From positions 1-64,000 of the forward strand of contig JAOTYE010000012.1 of the NCBI GenBank assembly GCA_029862045.1: 64,000 nt of DNA, read 5' to 3'. Position numbers and translations under genes: made by a program. The DNA comes from Gammaproteobacteria bacterium (GTDB taxonomy: Bacteria; Pseudomonadota; Gammaproteobacteria; Steroidobacterales; Woeseiaceae). Below the pieces are notes generated by a model that did not search any database, was not told where the DNA came from, and was given only the letters and a program-made list of their open reading frames with translations. Positions 49,839-59,411 of this stretch are shown here, in pieces (position 1 is the stretch's first letter; each line of letters begins with the position of its first letter).

Positions 49839-52166
49839 CTACGGGTTGAGGGTTCGGAAGGTACCGGTCGTCGCGCTGCCGAGCATCGTTGGCGACTCGA
49901 TGAAGTGGCCCTGCGCAAAGTCGACACCGTTATCACGTAGCCAGTCGAAGTCCTCCTGGTTTTCGACCTGCTCGGCGACGATACGAAATTGCATCGTACG
50001 GGCCAGCTTGATCATTGCCGCAACCATTTCCTGGTTGACCTCGTCGGACCGCAGGTTACGCGTATAGGTACCATCGATCTTGAGATAGTCGATCGGCAGA
50101 TGTTTGAGGCTTGAAAAAGAGCCAAGCCCGCTGCCAAAGTCGTCGAGCGAAAATTCGCAGCCGATGCCGTGCAGGACCTCGATAAAGCGCTGCGCCTGCT
50201 GCACATTGGACAGAATCGCGGTCTCCGTAACTTCGAAACAAATGGCAGAGGGCGCGACACCGGTACGATCGAGTGCGTCGACAACGAAACCGAGAAATGA
50301 CTCGTCCCCCAATGTCTGCCCGGACAGGTTGATTGCGCAGCTGCGGCCGCTCGAGATCTTGATTTCTCCACCGGATAAAGCCATGAGCGATGCGTTAACC
50401 ACCCAACGATCAATTCGAGGCATGAGCTGATATCGCTCTGCGGGACGTAGGAAATCGGCCGTGTTAGCGGTGCGGCCGTGGCCATCCGGTAGCCGGATTA
50501 GCACCTCAACCGATGGGCCGGATTCGACGCCGCCGCTCATCGCAATAATCGGCTGCACGGCGAGTTCGAACTTGTCTTCATGCAGCGCCGTTTGCAGTTG
50601 TCGCAGCCACTGTATGTCACCGCGCTCTCTCGCGATGGCTTCATCGCGCGCCGAGTAAACATGTACTTTGCCCTTGCCCTGTTGCTTCGCGACGTAACAC
50701 GCAGAATCTGCGGCACTCATAATATCCTGTAATGTTCCGCTGGCATGGCTGATCTCCACCAGACCGATGGAAATCCCGATATTGAAGATTTTGTCTTTCC
50801 AGACGAAGCGGTAATCGGCAACCGCATTACAGATGTCGGTCGCGATCTGTCGCGCCTTTTCGATCGGGCAACCAATCAATAATGCGCCGAATTCGTCACC
50901 GCCAAGTCTGCCCACAAAATCAGAGTCTCGTACCTGCTCCCTGATAAGGCTCGCAACCTCGCGCAGCATGTTGTCACCGGCGAGGTGACCGCAGCTATCG
51001 TTGACAGCCTTGAAGCGATCGAGGTCCATGTAGAACAGCATATGCATCGCTTCTTCCGAATGCGCAGCGTCCCTCGCTTCGTCCAGCTGGCGTTCAAACT
51101 CGGGACGGTTTATGAGGCCGGTCAACGGATCGTGAGTAGCCTGATAGCTCATCTTGCGCGTCAGGCCACGAAGTTCGCCCACATCGTGGAACACAACAAC
51201 CGTTCCCGAAATACTGCTGCCCGAACCACGTATTGGCGAGGCCGATATTTCAACTGAGTGCTCCTGCTCTCCGTCCGAGCTGACCATGACGGCACGCCTG
51301 CCCATGTTCACGCGCCGCCGCATTGCCAGGCAGCGTTCAACCGGATCTCCAAGCGGCCGCCGGTCTGCGTCATCGATGAGCGTAAACAGCTCGCCGATCT
51401 TGTGGCCCGCGGCATCGTCACGATTTGTGCCGATCGAGGATTCGGCCGCGAGGTTCATGTAGTCGATTCGCCCGTCGTTATCCGTCGTTATCACGCCCTC
51501 GGCGATCGATTCCAGCGTGTACTGTGCCTGACGCTTGCTGCGGCTCAACGACACTTCGAGGCTCTTGCGATGACTGACATCTCGCGCAACGGTCAGAATC
51601 GCGGGGCGGCCATGAAATTCGATATTTGAGCTTTGCGCCTCAACCCACAGACCGGCTTCATTGCCGTTGATCAGCTGAATTTCCAGACGCTCCATCGCGT
51701 TCTCGCCGGCAAGACGCTTGGTCATCGCGTTGCGAAACAGCGCGCGATACGCGGGCTTTACGAGATCGGCGACGTCTCTGCCGATCAACTGCGTGGAATC
51801 GAGTCCAATCAGACTGGCTGCTGACTCATTGGCAAGCAAGATCTTCTCGCTGTGGACGATCACGATTTCTGGCAGCGTCTTGGCAAAGTCCGTGAAGAGT
51901 CGATCGCGGTTTTGAATTTTTTCATCGCGTTCGCCCAGCGCGTCGAACAGTCGGTTGATCGTGCTTGCGAGCCGCGCGGACTCGGGTTCCCGGGGGACCG
52001 TCAGTCGGCGACCGACCGACGCATCAGCCGACGCCGCCAGCATCTCACGGTTCAGCGTCGCCATACGGCGCGTCGCGTGCTTTCTACCGAGCCATAGAAC
52101 AATGCTGACGGTAACGGCCAGCAGCAGTAAACCCGAGAGAACAATGATGATAGACAGGGACGGCAT
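49839..52166 (-). CDS. Membrane PAS-GGDEF-EAL cyclic di-GMP protein
   Basis: This 775-residue protein has an N-terminal membrane helix (residues 4-26), two PAS-type sensory regions (about 100-215 and 220-330), a GGDEF domain with intact GRLGGDEF at residue 422 preceded by an RxxD inhibitory site, and an EAL domain. The EAL motif reads EVL (Glu554, VEVLIRL), while DDFGSG and LKIDG are intact, so phosphodiesterase activity is possible. It could make, degrade or sense c-di-GMP; sequence alone does not decide. No sensory ligand is evident. Confidence 0.92.
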   Translation of the reverse strand: MPSLSIIIVLSGLLLLAVTVSIVLWLGRKHATRRMATLNREMLAASADASVGRRLTVPREPESARLASTINRLFDALGERDEKIQNRDRLFTDFAKTLPEIVIVHSEKILLANESAASLIGLDSTQLIGRDVADLVKPAYRALFRNAMTKRLAGENAMERLEIQLINGNEAGLWVEAQSSNIEFHGRPAILTVARDVSHRKSLEVSLSRSKRQAQYTLESIAEGVITTDNDGRIDYMNLAAESSIGTNRDDAAGHKIGELFTLIDDADRRPLGDPVERCLAMRRRVNMGRRAVMVSSDGEQEHSVEISASPIRGSGSSISGTVVVFHDVGELRGLTRKMSYQATHDPLTGLINRPEFERQLDEARDAAHSEEAMHMLFYMDLDRFKAVNDSCGHLAGDNMLREVASLIREQVRDSDFVGRLGGDEFGALLIGCPIEKARQIATDICNAVADYRFVWKDKIFNIGISIGLVEISHASGTLQDIMSAADSACYVAKQQGKGKVHVYSARDEAIARERGDIQWLRQLQTALHEDKFELAVQPIIAMSGGVESGPSVEVLIRLPDGHGRTANTADFLRPAERYQLMPRIDRWVVNASLMALSGGEIKISSGRSCAINLSGQTLGDESFLGFVVDALDRTGVAPSAICFEVTETAILSNVQQAQRFIEVLHGIGCEFSLDDFGSGLGSFSSLKHLPIDYLKIDGTYTRNLRSDEVNQEMVAAMIKLARTMQFRIVAEQVENQEDFDWLRDNGVDFAQGHFIESPTMLGSATTGTFRTLNP

Positions 52167-52472
52167 TCAGCACCCAATATCCGGCGTCTGGCGGCCGCGT
52201 GCAAGCGGCTCTCGTTGCCAATTAGTCGGATGCCGTATGGAAATCATTTGTTATTATTATCAGCTGGACATCTATCTCCATTAGCGGAGATTTGAGGGTC
52301 AAGAGAAGCTCGAGACCTAAGCACTGTAAGCATATCCCAGCAGCCTGGGCGGACCGCGGCGATTCACCATAATTCGGCAACCGTCGTCATCAGGTACGTG
52401 AGGCGCATGCGTAACGGTACACAGACACACGAGTTTTTGCCTTTATATTCAATCAGTAAGGATTGCAGGACG
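52167..52472. other. Divergent intergenic region, GGDEF/EAL gene and methyltransferase gene
   Basis: No gene is seen in these 306 bp. A hairpin ATCTCC-attagc-GGAGAT (52274-52291) and a weak TATATT -10-like box about 30 bp before the methyltransferase start are the only marked features. No riboswitch was recognised. Confidence 0.45.
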
Positions 52473-53123
52473 ATGAATACCGATTTTGCGCGCCAACAGA
52501 TGGTCGAGCAGCAGGTCCGCGCGTGGGATGTGCTCAATGCCGACATTCTCGCGGTGTTGAAAAACGTGCCGCGTGAGCAATTTGTTCCGGCAGGTTTCGA
52601 GACATTGGCTTTCGCCGATACTGAAATTCCGATTGGTCACGGGCAAATGATGATGACGCCGACCCTTGAAGGACGTGTCTTGCAGGCGCTTGAGCTCAGC
52701 TCGACCGACAGTGTGCTCGAAATCGGCACTGGTACCGGATTTCTTGCGGCATGTCTTGCGCGGCTTGTTAAATCAGTAACCAGCCTCGACATTCACGAGA
52801 GTTTTCTCAAGTCAGCAAGCACTAACCTCGAAGGCTCGGGCATTAACAATGTCGAACTGGCCGCGATGGACGCGACGCAGGCATTGCCCGACGAGCAGTT
52901 TGACGCCATCGCGATTACCGGCTCGATCCAGAATTTCGATCCGCGCTTCGTTATGGCGCTCAAACCCGAGGGGCGTTTGTTCGTTGTCGTTGGAGACGCA
53001 CCGGCGATGGATGCGCGCCTGATACGGCGGATATCTGAGACCGAATGGCGGACCGAGAGCCTGTTTGAGACCGAGTTGATTCCGCTCGTGCATGGCAGCC
53101 TGCCGCCACAGTTTTTATTTTGA
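52473..53123 (+). CDS. Protein-L-isoaspartate O-methyltransferase family protein
   Basis: This 216-residue SAM-dependent methyltransferase begins MNTDFARQQMVEQQVRAWDV and has the SAM motif VLEIGTGTGFLAACLARL near residues 78-95 and IGHGQMMMTPT earlier. The family repairs isoaspartyl residues, although this short group, commonly found just upstream of tolC, may have another target. The ATG at 52473 has a CAGGA box 3-7 bp upstream. It is 125 bp upstream of tolC on the same strand. Confidence 0.9.
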   Translation: MNTDFARQQMVEQQVRAWDVLNADILAVLKNVPREQFVPAGFETLAFADTEIPIGHGQMMMTPTLEGRVLQALELSSTDSVLEIGTGTGFLAACLARLVKSVTSLDIHESFLKSASTNLEGSGINNVELAAMDATQALPDEQFDAIAITGSIQNFDPRFVMALKPEGRLFVVVGDAPAMDARLIRRISETEWRTESLFETELIPLVHGSLPPQFLF

Positions 53124-53248
53124 GATGAAACCACTTAAGCTGTTGTTGCATCTAAGAAATGTATTCCAGTCATAGCTGGTTTAGTGATATAGTTGACCAT
53201 AACACTTCAAGCCTGCCCTTGGCCGTCCAATCTGCGGAACGCAAAAAA

Positions 53249-54688
53249 ATGAAAAAAACTTTTGGTTTCAATACGTTAATTGTCTTTCTCGCGACACTCG
53301 CGGTACCGGGTATTGGGCACGCCGCATCACTGCTCGAGGTCTACCAGCAGGCCCTGCAGGGTGATCCGAGAATTCACGAGGCCGAGGCGCGCCGCTTGGC
53401 CGCACTCGAAGCCGAGCCGCAGGCGCGTGGCGTTCTTCTGCCACAGCTCGATTTCTTCGGCAGTTGGACAGACAGGGAGGACTCGTTCTCGCAAACCCAG
53501 GAATTCCCAACGGGTCTCCAAGAGTTCAGTACGGATCGAGAGGACGAAGAAACTTTCTGGCGATTCCAACTCCGCCAAACGCTGTTCCGCTGGGACCAGA
53601 TTGTGGATCTTCGCCGCGCCGATAAAACTGTCGCGAAGGCAGAGGCAGATCGCGAAGCCGCGCAGCAGGATCTGGTGGTTCGGGTGGGTCAAACCTACTT
53701 CGACGTACTCGGGGCCGAGGACCGCCTGACTTCGTTACATGCGAACAGACAGGCGATCGCACGGCAACTCGAGCAAGCGAAGCAACGTTTCGAGGTGGGC
53801 CTGATCGCGATTACCGATGTACAGGAATCTCAAGCCGCTTATGACCAGGCCGTTGCTGACGAGATCGGGGCAAAACGCAGCCTCGCCACAGCGCGCGAAT
53901 TCCTGCGTGAAATCACGGGGGAATACGTTGGTTCTTTATCGGCTCCCGGCGATGAATTCCCGATGCGGACGCCGACTCCCGCAAGCGAGAAAGACTGGGT
54001 GGACCTGGCCTTGGGTCAAAATCTCGTACTCGTTTCTAGCCGACTCGATGAGAAACTCGCGAGAGACGAAATCTCTTATCGTAGGAACGGCCATTACCCG
54101 ACGATAGAACTGGTGGCAGAAACATTTGAACAGGACACGACTCGCGACCTCAGATCGGACCTCGCAATTGACCCAACCGTATTTGTAAATGCGGACAGTA
54201 ATTTCAAACGGGACAACAGCATCGGAATTGAGTTCCGTTTGCCGCTGTTTGCAGGAGGGGCCACCTCGTCCCGCGTACGCGAAGCCGTGTATCTGCACCG
54301 TGCCGCGCGCGAACAACTGCAACGCGTAACTCGCGAGACCGAACGGCAAACGCGCGATGCGTACCTCGGCGTCTTGTCCGAGATGAGTCGTGTTGAGGCA
54401 CTGGAGCAGGCCGTAAAATCGAGCCGCACTGCACTCGAGGCCACCCAGGCCGGTTTTGATGTCGGCACGCGAACGATTGTCGACGTGCTGGATTCACAAT
54501 TCGCGTTGTACCGCGCGATTACTAACTTTTATCAGGCCCGCTATGACTACCTGATGAATGTACTGCGACTCAAGCAGGCGGCCGGCAATTTGCAGATCCA
54601 GGACCTCGAAGAAATCGATAAATGGCTCATAGAGCGCAAGACACCCGAAGAGGTCTTCGCTGAAGAAGCGGCCGCTTCATCCAGCTAG
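53249..54688 (+). CDS. tolC: TolC-family outer membrane efflux protein
   Basis: TolC is the outer-membrane exit duct for multidrug efflux and type I secretion. The 479-residue precursor has a signal peptide ending near IGHAA, then two repeats of outer-membrane efflux helices and strands, with SLLEVYQQALQGDP at the mature start and a late TRTIVDVLDSQFALYRA motif. ATG 53249 is chosen since it starts the signal peptide. Pump partners are not in this window. The stop is shared with the waaA stop (CTAG). Confidence 0.94.
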   Translation: MKKTFGFNTLIVFLATLAVPGIGHAASLLEVYQQALQGDPRIHEAEARRLAALEAEPQARGVLLPQLDFFGSWTDREDSFSQTQEFPTGLQEFSTDREDEETFWRFQLRQTLFRWDQIVDLRRADKTVAKAEADREAAQQDLVVRVGQTYFDVLGAEDRLTSLHANRQAIARQLEQAKQRFEVGLIAITDVQESQAAYDQAVADEIGAKRSLATAREFLREITGEYVGSLSAPGDEFPMRTPTPASEKDWVDLALGQNLVLVSSRLDEKLARDEISYRRNGHYPTIELVAETFEQDTTRDLRSDLAIDPTVFVNADSNFKRDNSIGIEFRLPLFAGGATSSRVREAVYLHRAAREQLQRVTRETERQTRDAYLGVLSEMSRVEALEQAVKSSRTALEATQAGFDVGTRTIVDVLDSQFALYRAITNFYQARYDYLMNVLRLKQAAGNLQIQDLEEIDKWLIERKTPEEVFAEEAAASSS

Positions 54689-55971
54689 AGACCGGCCCTC
54701 GACTGGTCATCTTCGCCGAGCAGCGGCTCGAGGAGACCGAGCAGTTTGCTCAGCGCGCCACGGTTACGTTGCACTATTTTCTGCGCCTTGTGGCCGCATT
54801 CGATGGCTTTGTCCGGGTCTGCGAGAAGCTCATCCACCGCAGCCGCGAGCTCCATCGCGGCGACCACGATTTGGCACGCACCGAGCTCGATAAACATGTC
54901 GGCAATATCCTGCGCATTGTAGACGTGGGGACCACTTATGAGCGGCAGACCCAGGGCCGCCGGCTCAAGCAGATTATGGCCGCCAATCGGCACCAGGCTA
55001 CCGCCAACGAATGCGATGTCGCTCGCTGCATAGAGAAGCGGCAACTCACCCATAGTATCGCCGAGAAACACCTTTGTTGATGCTTCGCATGCCCGCTGCT
55101 CGGTCCTCGCGATAAATTCCAATTGCTGTTTCCCGATCAGGTCCCCAACTGCCGCAAAACGCTCCGGATGGCGCGGCACAAGTACGAGCAGCAGATCAGG
55201 GTGTTTCTTCAGCAGTTCCTTATGCGTGGCGAGTATTTGCTGCTCTTCCTGGTCATGGGTGCTCGCCGCGATCCAGACGGGGCGATCGCCGAACGTTCGC
55301 TGACGAAATTCCCTGCCTTGCTGCGCAAGATCGGGTGGCAGCTCGATGTCGAACTTGATATTGCCCGTCACCCACGTACGCGCCGGTTTGGCACCGAGCG
55401 AACGAAACCGTTCCGCATCGGCTTCGCTTTGTGCGGCAATGATGATGCCGTACGACAGAGTGTCGCGAAACAGTGGCAGGAACCGCCGGTATGTATTGAC
55501 AGAACGCGGCGATATCCTGGCGCTTACGAGAACCAGGGGAATGTCCCGTACGCCACAGCCGTGATACAGGTTGGGCCAGATTTCCGTCTCCATGATCAGC
55601 GCCAGTTCCGGCTTCACCGACGCGAAGAAGCGATCCACAGCGATGGGCATTTCAAACGGGATGTAGCAATGGCTAACCGTGTCCCCGAACACTGCCCTGA
55701 CACGCGCGGCACCGGTCGGCGTCACAGTCGATATCAGCATGTTGTGGTCGGGGAAGCGTTTGCGTATCGCGCGAATCAGCGGCAAGGCGGCCTGCACCTC
55801 ACCGACCGACACAGCATGAATCCAGATGCACCTATCGAGTTGTGGATAGCCAAGGCCGAAACGCTGTCCGACCCGGTCTTTGTAACTCTTGTTTATGACA
55901 CCGCGGAACAGCCAATAGGCAGCGACCGGAATCTGTAACAGGTAGCTCAGCAGGCTGTATAGGAGGCGCAC
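54685..55971 (-). CDS. waaA: 3-deoxy-D-manno-octulosonic acid transferase
   Basis: WaaA (KdtA) adds Kdo to lipid A precursor. The 428-residue GT30 protein has an N-terminal membrane anchor, then GEVQAALPLIRAIRKRFPD, the metal-free Rossmann halves, and the donor-site motif GGSLVPIGGHNLLEPAA near residue 312. It uses Kdo made through kdsD/kdsC elsewhere in the window. Confidence 0.97.
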   Translation of the reverse strand: MRLLYSLLSYLLQIPVAAYWLFRGVINKSYKDRVGQRFGLGYPQLDRCIWIHAVSVGEVQAALPLIRAIRKRFPDHNMLISTVTPTGAARVRAVFGDTVSHCYIPFEMPIAVDRFFASVKPELALIMETEIWPNLYHGCGVRDIPLVLVSARISPRSVNTYRRFLPLFRDTLSYGIIIAAQSEADAERFRSLGAKPARTWVTGNIKFDIELPPDLAQQGREFRQRTFGDRPVWIAASTHDQEEQQILATHKELLKKHPDLLLVLVPRHPERFAAVGDLIGKQQLEFIARTEQRACEASTKVFLGDTMGELPLLYAASDIAFVGGSLVPIGGHNLLEPAALGLPLISGPHVYNAQDIADMFIELGACQIVVAAMELAAAVDELLADPDKAIECGHKAQKIVQRNRGALSKLLGLLEPLLGEDDQSRAGL

Positions 55972-56004
55972 TAGTGCGTCCAGGCTAGCGGCAGAGGCTC
56001 CGGG

Positions 56005-56712
56005 TTACCCGCACTTGGAGTCGCCACACGAGAGGCAGGTCATGCAACCGTCCATCATGATCACGGCGGTCGTATTGCATTTGCTGCAAAGCTGAGCACC
56101 CTCGGGATAATCGCTTTCCGAGAACGCATCCTGTTGCTTGCGGCCTTCTTCGAACTCGGCGCGTTTTTCGGCAATAAGTTGCTTTTGACCCTCGTCGAGC
56201 TCAGGTGCGGCCAGCATACCGATCGAAATCAGGTGCTTTTCGACGATGTAGCCGAGCTCAGCGATGATAGACGGCATGAACTTGCCGCCGGCCTGCCAGT
56301 AACCGCCGCGTGGATCGAAAACTGCTTTCAACTCATCGACGAGAAACGCAACGTCACCACCCTTACGAAACACAGCAGAAATAATACGGGTCAGTGCGAC
56401 AATCCACTGATAGTGGTCGAGGTTCTTCGAATTGATGAAGATTTCGAAAGGCCGGCGTTTTTCGTGCTCGGTACCTTGATTCAGCACAATGTCGTTGATC
56501 GTAACGTACATTGCGTGATCGGAGATTGGCGTTTTGACCTTGAACGTTGAGCCTACAAGAACTTCAGGTCTCTCGAGCTTCTCGTGCATGCGAATGACTT
56601 CGGCACGATTTCCTCCGCCACCCTCACGCTTGAACTCCCGCCGTGCTGCCTTTTCTTCGGCTTCCGTTTGTCCCACACCGTAGCCAACAATTTTCTTGTC
56701 TATCTTGATCAT
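56005..56712 (-). CDS. nrdJb: Class II ribonucleotide reductase C-terminal subunit NrdJb
   Basis: This 235-residue polypeptide corresponds to the C-terminal part of adenosylcobalamin-dependent ribonucleotide reductase, encoded separately as in Pseudomonas. The last 30 residues hold a zinc-ribbon-like set of six cysteines (CSKC near 208-211, then CMTC, a further C, and a C-terminal C), which in class II enzymes carries electrons to the active site. The gene follows nrdJa after only 7 bp. The main body (KNLDHYQWIVALTRIISAVF, then FDPRGGYW) matches the family. Confidence 0.92.
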   Translation of the reverse strand: MIKIDKKIVGYGVGQTEAEEKAARREFKREGGGGNRAEVIRMHEKLERPEVLVGSTFKVKTPISDHAMYVTINDIVLNQGTEHEKRRPFEIFINSKNLDHYQWIVALTRIISAVFRKGGDVAFLVDELKAVFDPRGGYWQAGGKFMPSIIAELGYIVEKHLISIGMLAAPELDEGQKQLIAEKRAEFEEGRKQQDAFSESDYPEGAQLCSKCNTTAVIMMDGCMTCLSCGDSKCG

Positions 56713-56719
56713 ATTTTAC

Positions 56720-58876
56720 TCAAAATTTCCCGTAGTACCCTTCTTTCAGAGCATCGAACAGATTGGCAGCTGTATGCACCTCGCCGTCATACTCGATTTC
56801 CTCATCACCTCTTAGCTCGACAGTCGAACCGTCATCGAGCTCAAATGTATAAACCGTATTCTTGAGGTCTTTCTCTTTGACCAATACGCCCTGGAACGCC
56901 TCAGGATTGAAGCGGAATGTCGTACATCCCTTGAGACCCTGCTTGTAGGCATACAAATAAATGTCTTTGAAATCCTCGTACGGATAATCGGTTGGCACAT
57001 TCGCCGTCTTCGAAATCGACGAATCGATCCATTTCTGCGCCGCGGCCTGTATATCGACATGCGCGGCAGGCGACACGTCCTCCGCCGTAATGAAATAGTC
57101 CGGCAGGCTATTTGCCGTCTTGTCATCCGCGGCCGCATTGGGCATGGCTTGCTTGTCCACCATTTCGCGATACGCGAGCAACTCGAAAGAATAGACGTCG
57201 ACCTTTTCCTTGGTCTTCTTGCCTTGTCGAATCACATTGCGGAAATAGTGGTGCGCGAAACTCGGTTCAATACCATTGCTCGCATTATTTGCGAACGACA
57301 GGGAAATCGTACCGGTCGGCGCAATGGAGCTGTGATGAGTAAACCGGGCCCCGGTTTCGGCCAGCTTATCAACGAGCTCAGGCGCCTGCGCCGCTACTCT
57401 CTGCATGTAACGGCTGTAGCGTGCGTGCAGGATGCGGCCCGGTACCTTATCACCCGCTTGATACCCATCCGCCAGCATTTCAGGACGTTTCCTGAGCATC
57501 TCTTCGGTAACCTCGAATTGCTCAGTCATGATCGGTGCCGGGCCCTTCTCCGTTGCGAGTTCCAGGGCTTCTTCCCAGCCCGCAAGTGCCAGTTGTCGTG
57601 CTACTTCCGCGGTGAATTCGACGGCCTTTTCGTCGCCGTACTTCATGCGCAACATCGTGATCGTGGAGCCCAGGCCGAGAAAGCCCATGCCATGGCGGCG
57701 CTTTCTCTGAATCTCGTTACGCTGCTGCGGCAACGGCAGACCGTTGATTTCGACCACGTTGTCGAGCATCCGCGTGAACACCTTGACGACTTTGCGGAAC
57801 GCCGCCCAGTCGAAGCGTGCCTCTTCAGTAAACGGATCGACGACGAAACGCGTCAGGTTGACCGAGCCCAACAGGCACGAGCCATAGGGAGGTAGCGGCT
57901 GTTCACCACACGGATTGGTTGCACGAATGTTCTCGTCAAACCAGTTGTTGTTCATCTCGTTGACCTTATCGATCAACACAAACCCCGGCTCCGCGAAGTC
58001 GTAGGTCGAGGCCATGATCAGATCCCAGACACGCCTCGCCGGGAACACCTTATAGATCTTGCAGGCCACCAGCCCGCGCGCGTCGCTCACATAGTTGCCT
58101 GGCTCGGGCCATTCGCGCCAGACGAACTGGGCGCTGTCATTGAGGTCGAGCTCTTCGTCATCCACTTCTTTTTGTGTGACAGGAAACGCAAGGCTCCAGT
58201 CGTCCTCATTGATAACGGCCTGCATGAATTCGTCAGTGACCAGCAATGACAGATTGAACTGCCGCAAGCGACCGGCTTCTCGCTTGGCTCGGATGAACTC
58301 CATGATGTCCGGATGACCAACATCGAAGGTGCCCATTTGCGCACCGCGACGTCCGCCAGCGGAGGACACGGTGAAACACATCTTGTCGTAAATATCCATA
58401 AACGACAGTGGACCCGATGTATACGCACCGGCGCCCGACACGTACGCCCCTTTCGGTCGCAGTGTCGAAAACTCGTAGCCAATACCGCAACCGGCTTTCA
58501 GCGTCAGCCCGGCCTCGTGCACTTTGTTGAGAATGTTGTCCATCGAATCGCCAACCGTGCCGGAAACCGTGCAGTTGATCGTCGATGTGGCGGGTTTGTG
58601 CTCCCGCGCGCCAGCATTCGACATGATGCGCCCGGCAGGAATAGCGCCGCCCCGCAATGCCCAAAGAAATTCCTTATAAAACTCGTCGCGCTTGGATTCG
58701 ACTTCGACACTCGCCAGTGCGCGCGCAACACGTTTGTACGTGTCGTCTATCGTCTCGTCGATCTTGTTACCGTCTTTGGCTGTCAGTCGATATTTCGCAT
58801 CCCAGATATCGAGCGACGCTGCCTGAAATTCTATGTCGGTGACCGTGTGCGCATCCAGATGAACGGCAGACTTCAT
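56720..58876 (-). CDS. nrdJa: Class II ribonucleotide reductase catalytic subunit NrdJa
   Basis: NrdJa reduces ribonucleotides using a thiyl radical generated from adenosylcobalamin, and so works with or without oxygen. The 718-residue protein shows the active-site motifs STINCTVSGTVGDS, GCGIGYEFSTLRPKG, RQFNLSLLVTD, and NPCGEQPLPPYGSCLLGSVN with catalytic Cys and Glu. It lacks the terminal redox cysteine module, which is in nrdJb. An NrdR-like box and a promoter lie about 200 bp upstream, and a 21-bp tandem repeat is in the leader. Confidence 0.96.
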   Translation of the reverse strand: MKSAVHLDAHTVTDIEFQAASLDIWDAKYRLTAKDGNKIDETIDDTYKRVARALASVEVESKRDEFYKEFLWALRGGAIPAGRIMSNAGAREHKPATSTINCTVSGTVGDSMDNILNKVHEAGLTLKAGCGIGYEFSTLRPKGAYVSGAGAYTSGPLSFMDIYDKMCFTVSSAGGRRGAQMGTFDVGHPDIMEFIRAKREAGRLRQFNLSLLVTDEFMQAVINEDDWSLAFPVTQKEVDDEELDLNDSAQFVWREWPEPGNYVSDARGLVACKIYKVFPARRVWDLIMASTYDFAEPGFVLIDKVNEMNNNWFDENIRATNPCGEQPLPPYGSCLLGSVNLTRFVVDPFTEEARFDWAAFRKVVKVFTRMLDNVVEINGLPLPQQRNEIQRKRRHGMGFLGLGSTITMLRMKYGDEKAVEFTAEVARQLALAGWEEALELATEKGPAPIMTEQFEVTEEMLRKRPEMLADGYQAGDKVPGRILHARYSRYMQRVAAQAPELVDKLAETGARFTHHSSIAPTGTISLSFANNASNGIEPSFAHHYFRNVIRQGKKTKEKVDVYSFELLAYREMVDKQAMPNAAADDKTANSLPDYFITAEDVSPAAHVDIQAAAQKWIDSSISKTANVPTDYPYEDFKDIYLYAYKQGLKGCTTFRFNPEAFQGVLVKEKDLKNTVYTFELDDGSTVELRGDEEIEYDGEVHTAANLFDALKEGYYGKF

Positions 58877-58896
58877 TGCCTTGTTTTCTCCCCTTT

Positions 58897-58942
58897 CTCC
58901 CTGCGGAGACCCCGAATAAACCTCCCTGCGGAGACCCCGAAT
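58897..58942 (-). repeat. Tandem 21-bp repeat in the nrdJa leader
   Basis: Two perfect copies of a 21-bp unit (58897-58917 and 58922-58942) repeat with a 25-bp period, 21 bp before the nrdJa start. On the transcript each copy contains GGGGTCTCCGCAGGGAG, in which CTCC and GGAG can pair around GCAG; CTCC could also mask the GGGGAG nearer the start codon. Confidence 0.85.
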
Positions 58943-59057
58943 TCTTGTGTCGAACTACTTTCCAACCACTTTTAGCGGAGGAACAGCGACCCGCCCACCG
59001 CGCGTGCTTCTCCACACGGCGAGTGCCAGAATTGGCCTCTTTTCCCTTGCTAATTGG

Positions 59058-59073
59058 ACACAAGATGTTGTGT
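59058..59073. promoter_or_regulatory. NrdR-box-like palindrome upstream of nrdJa
   Basis: ACACAAGATGTTGTGT is a palindrome that matches the NrdR consensus acaCwAtATaTwGtgt at most positions; extra outer GG/CC pairs extend it to 20 bp. It lies just downstream of the predicted nrdJa start, suited to repression. A weaker half-match (59082-59097) overlaps the -10 element. Spacing between the two is 24 bp rather than the usual 31-32. Confidence 0.7.
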
Positions 59074-59086
59074 CCGAACGCTCACA

Positions 59087-59115
59087 AGATTATGCCCGTA
59101 GGGGTCGACTGTCAA
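59087..59115 (-). promoter_or_regulatory. Promoter of nrdJa-nrdJb
   Basis: On the minus strand a perfect TTGACA (59110-59115) is followed after 17 bp by TAATCT (59087-59092). The start near 59080 would give a leader of about 200 nt. No adenosylcobalamin riboswitch core was recognised in that leader. Confidence 0.6.
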
Positions 59116-59319
59116 GGTTTGGTGGGAAATATCTCGAAAGAGTTTTATCTTATTCTTTCAATAAGTTACAAATCTTTCTGCAGTAAGTCCTTTAAATACT
59201 TAGGAAAAAAAACAGCACTTTTATGAAACTTCACATCCACTACATATAGTGGCATTAAGTGAAACGCATAATACGCTTAAAAAAAGACCATAAGCGGTCA
59301 TCGAAATCGTTTTTTCTTC
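59116..59319. other. AT-rich intergenic spacer between nrdJa and hsp20 promoters
   Basis: No gene is seen. The stretch is much richer in A and T than its neighbours and contains a perfect palindrome, CCACTA-CATA-TAGTGG (59237-59252), and a GACC/GGTC mini-stem next to a seven-A run near 59280-59300. An operator or UP-element role is possible. Confidence 0.5.
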
Positions 59320-59347
59320 CTTGAATTGCGCTTTGACGCCCCTATTT
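59320..59347 (+). promoter_or_regulatory. Sigma-32 heat-shock promoter of hsp20
   Basis: CTTGAA (59320-59325) followed after 13 bp by CCCCTATTT (59339-59347) closely matches the heat-shock consensus CTTGAA and CCCCATNT. The start near 59354 gives a leader of about 58 nt before the small heat-shock gene, whose function agrees with the promoter class. Confidence 0.72.
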
Positions 59348-59411
59348 CAGCCGGCAACAACGATTTGATGAGAGCTTTTTTCGAGCTCCGTCCGTTACTT
59401 GTCAGGAGAAA

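Noticed and set aside
56713-56719. Frameshift splitting one nrdJ gene
   Set aside because: nrdJa ends at a proper stop and nrdJb has its own ATG 7 bp later; the split form is known in other gammaproteobacteria.
58897-58942. CRISPR-like repeats
   Set aside because: Only two copies with a 4-bp spacer; no array and no cas genes.
58877-59110. Adenosylcobalamin riboswitch in the nrdJa leader
   Set aside because: A class II reductase with a long leader made this worth checking, but the B12-box and the conserved core segments could not be found by eye.
59270-59320. Intrinsic terminator near the seven-A run
   Set aside because: The GACC/GGTC stem is only four pairs, and no gene ends here in either direction.
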